Positions 63,254-64,000 of a stretch of DNA of 64,000 bases are shown here, in pieces (within the stretch, counting starts at the first letter, position 1; every line of letters begins with the position of its first letter). The notes below the pieces were generated by a model. It made no database searches. It saw only the letters and a list, made by a program, of their open reading frames with translations, and was not told the DNA's origin. The position numbers and the translations under genes are program-made. Origin of the DNA: Versatilivorator sp963663845 (GTDB taxonomy: Bacteria; Acidobacteriota; Terriglobia; Versatilivoradales; Versatilivoraceae); NCBI GenBank assembly GCA_963663845.2, contig OY760650.2:1302001-1366000 (forward strand), written 5' to 3'.

Positions 63254-64000
63254 TCAATCGGAGGACATGTCGTAGTCGAGGGTGAACTGGCTGTCGGCGT
63301 CCGTCTCGTACTTGTCCAGGGTCGGCGAATAGGTGCTCACCTCGATCCGGTTTCGGGCCGGTGAGAACTTCATGATCCTCAGCCAGCCGTCGCCTCCCCG
63401 TGCCCGCCCCTGATAGTCGGACAAGAGGCTGTAGACCCGGTTGCCGTTGTAGGTGTCTTCCCTGAGAGCCTCGCCCAGGACGTGCCCGCAGAGCATCAGG
63501 AAGAAATTGGGGTTGTCCTTGAGCACGTCATAGACGGTTTGCCCCTGGCGGCCGAAGGTCTTGTCGAGCTTGAGCAGGCTGTGGCTGACGACGATGGCCC
63601 GCCTGTGGCCGTGTTCCTTCAGGATCTCATCGGCCCAGCCCAGCACGTCGCTGCCGGCAGCGAACTCCAGGAAGACGAGGATGAAATCCAGCCCGCCCGC
63701 GCTCAACAGGTGGTAGAAGTTGTCGTTGTCGTCCCCGTGGTTCTTGCCGAACCAGGGCCTGTCCTGGAAGCGGGCCAGCCCGAAGAAACGGTTGTAGAGC
63801 TGGGTGGTTTCGATGCGGACGCCGTCGATGCGGATCGGAAGCCTGCGGTAGATGTACTTGTCATGATTGCCCACGGCAATGCCGTAGGGAATCGGCGGCG
63901 TCCCCTCCAGCTTGCGGAAGGCAGCATCGGCATGCCGCCACTGATCCTCCCGGTCGGCATGGTTGACGCAATCTCCCAGGTGGGCCACGTAGACGATATT
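63254..64000 (-). CDS. Metallophosphoesterase, calcineurin-like (5' end cut by window edge)
   Basis: At least 248 residues of a calcineurin-like phosphoesterase. Metal-binding motifs are visible in order: AHLGDCVNH (GD-type motif at the visible start), IAVGNHDKYIY (GNHD), a His in VVSHSLLKLD and LCGHVLGE (GHxx). The frame remains open to the right edge, so the N-terminal DxH motif is outside the window. It probably acts on a phosphodiester or phosphomonoester outside or inside the cell; the missing N-terminus prevents deciding on a signal peptide. Confidence 0.8.
   Translation of the reverse strand, partial: NIVYVAHLGDCVNHADREDQWRHADAAFRKLEGTPPIPYGIAVGNHDKYIYRRLPIRIDGVRIETTQLYNRFFGLARFQDRPWFGKNHGDDNDNFYHLLSAGGLDFILVFLEFAAGSDVLGWADEILKEHGHRRAIVVSHSLLKLDKTFGRQGQTVYDVLKDNPNFFLMLCGHVLGEALREDTYNGNRVYSLLSDYQGRARGGDGWLRIMKFSPARNRIEVSTYSPTLDKYETDADSQFTLDYDMSSD

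Overview
The window is GC-rich (roughly 60% or more by eye) bacterial DNA with signal-peptide proteins, strong GGAGG ribosome sites and many intergenic repeats. The gene content suggests an Acidobacteriota-type organism, with a planctomycete-like lineage as the main alternative. It includes a DUF1501 protein paired with a DUF1549/DUF1553 cytochrome-type protein, NHL and PQQ propellers, a LytS/LytR pair, a carboxypeptidase-regulatory-domain protein, and a family of small secreted proteins with a predicted Sm/SH3-like barrel. This assignment is inference; there is no rRNA or other marker gene. I saw no tRNA, rRNA or CRISPR array.

Layout. (1) 1-8809, minus strand: a compact P-type conjugation (type IV secretion) operon in the order trbC-D-E-G-I-J-L-F-B (virB2, 3, 4, 9, 10, 5, 6, 8, 11). 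Several junctions are ATGA/GTGA overlaps and trbB runs off the left edge. (2) 8997-11472, plus strand: a BNR sialidase-like protein, then a small protein paired with a retropepsin-like aspartic protease. (3) 11561-18520, minus: a 1933-residue secreted subtilase with C-terminal repeat domains and a propeller, preceded by a secreted protein of unknown function. (4) 19091-22056: divergent LytS-like kinase and LytTR regulator. (5) 22067-28838, minus: DUF1501 protein, cytochrome/DUF1553 protein, NYN-domain RNase and a sodium/solute symporter. (6) 29048-31164: a group II intron with its reverse transcriptase, inserted in a copy of a roughly 0.2 kb palindromic-ended repeat.

(7) 31306-42949, minus, is the most striking region. 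It holds an ECF sigma factor, a DsbA-like thioredoxin with a PpiC/SurA-like N-terminus, a cysteine-rich secreted protein, a carboxypeptidase-regulatory-domain protein, and then nine tandem paralogous genes of about 0.89 kb each. The nine share nearly constant ends and have variable, mosaic cores; one carries a late nonsense mutation. Tight spacing suggests one regulated envelope or secretion module whose terminal gene family is being shuffled by recombination.

(8) 43384-64000: a metabolic and secreted-enzyme region. It contains a membrane protein, a DUF2784-like protein, a D-threonine-aldolase-family enzyme with an MFS transporter, a DUF3604 hydrolase, an alpha/alpha-barrel-like lipoprotein, two NHL propellers around an amidohydrolase, a PQQ-type propeller with SixA, a VapBC toxin-antitoxin pair with a readable promoter/operator, a CehA/McbA-type PHP hydrolase, and a metallophosphoesterase cut by the right edge. 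At least four dispersed repeat families fill the gaps and link distant parts of the window.
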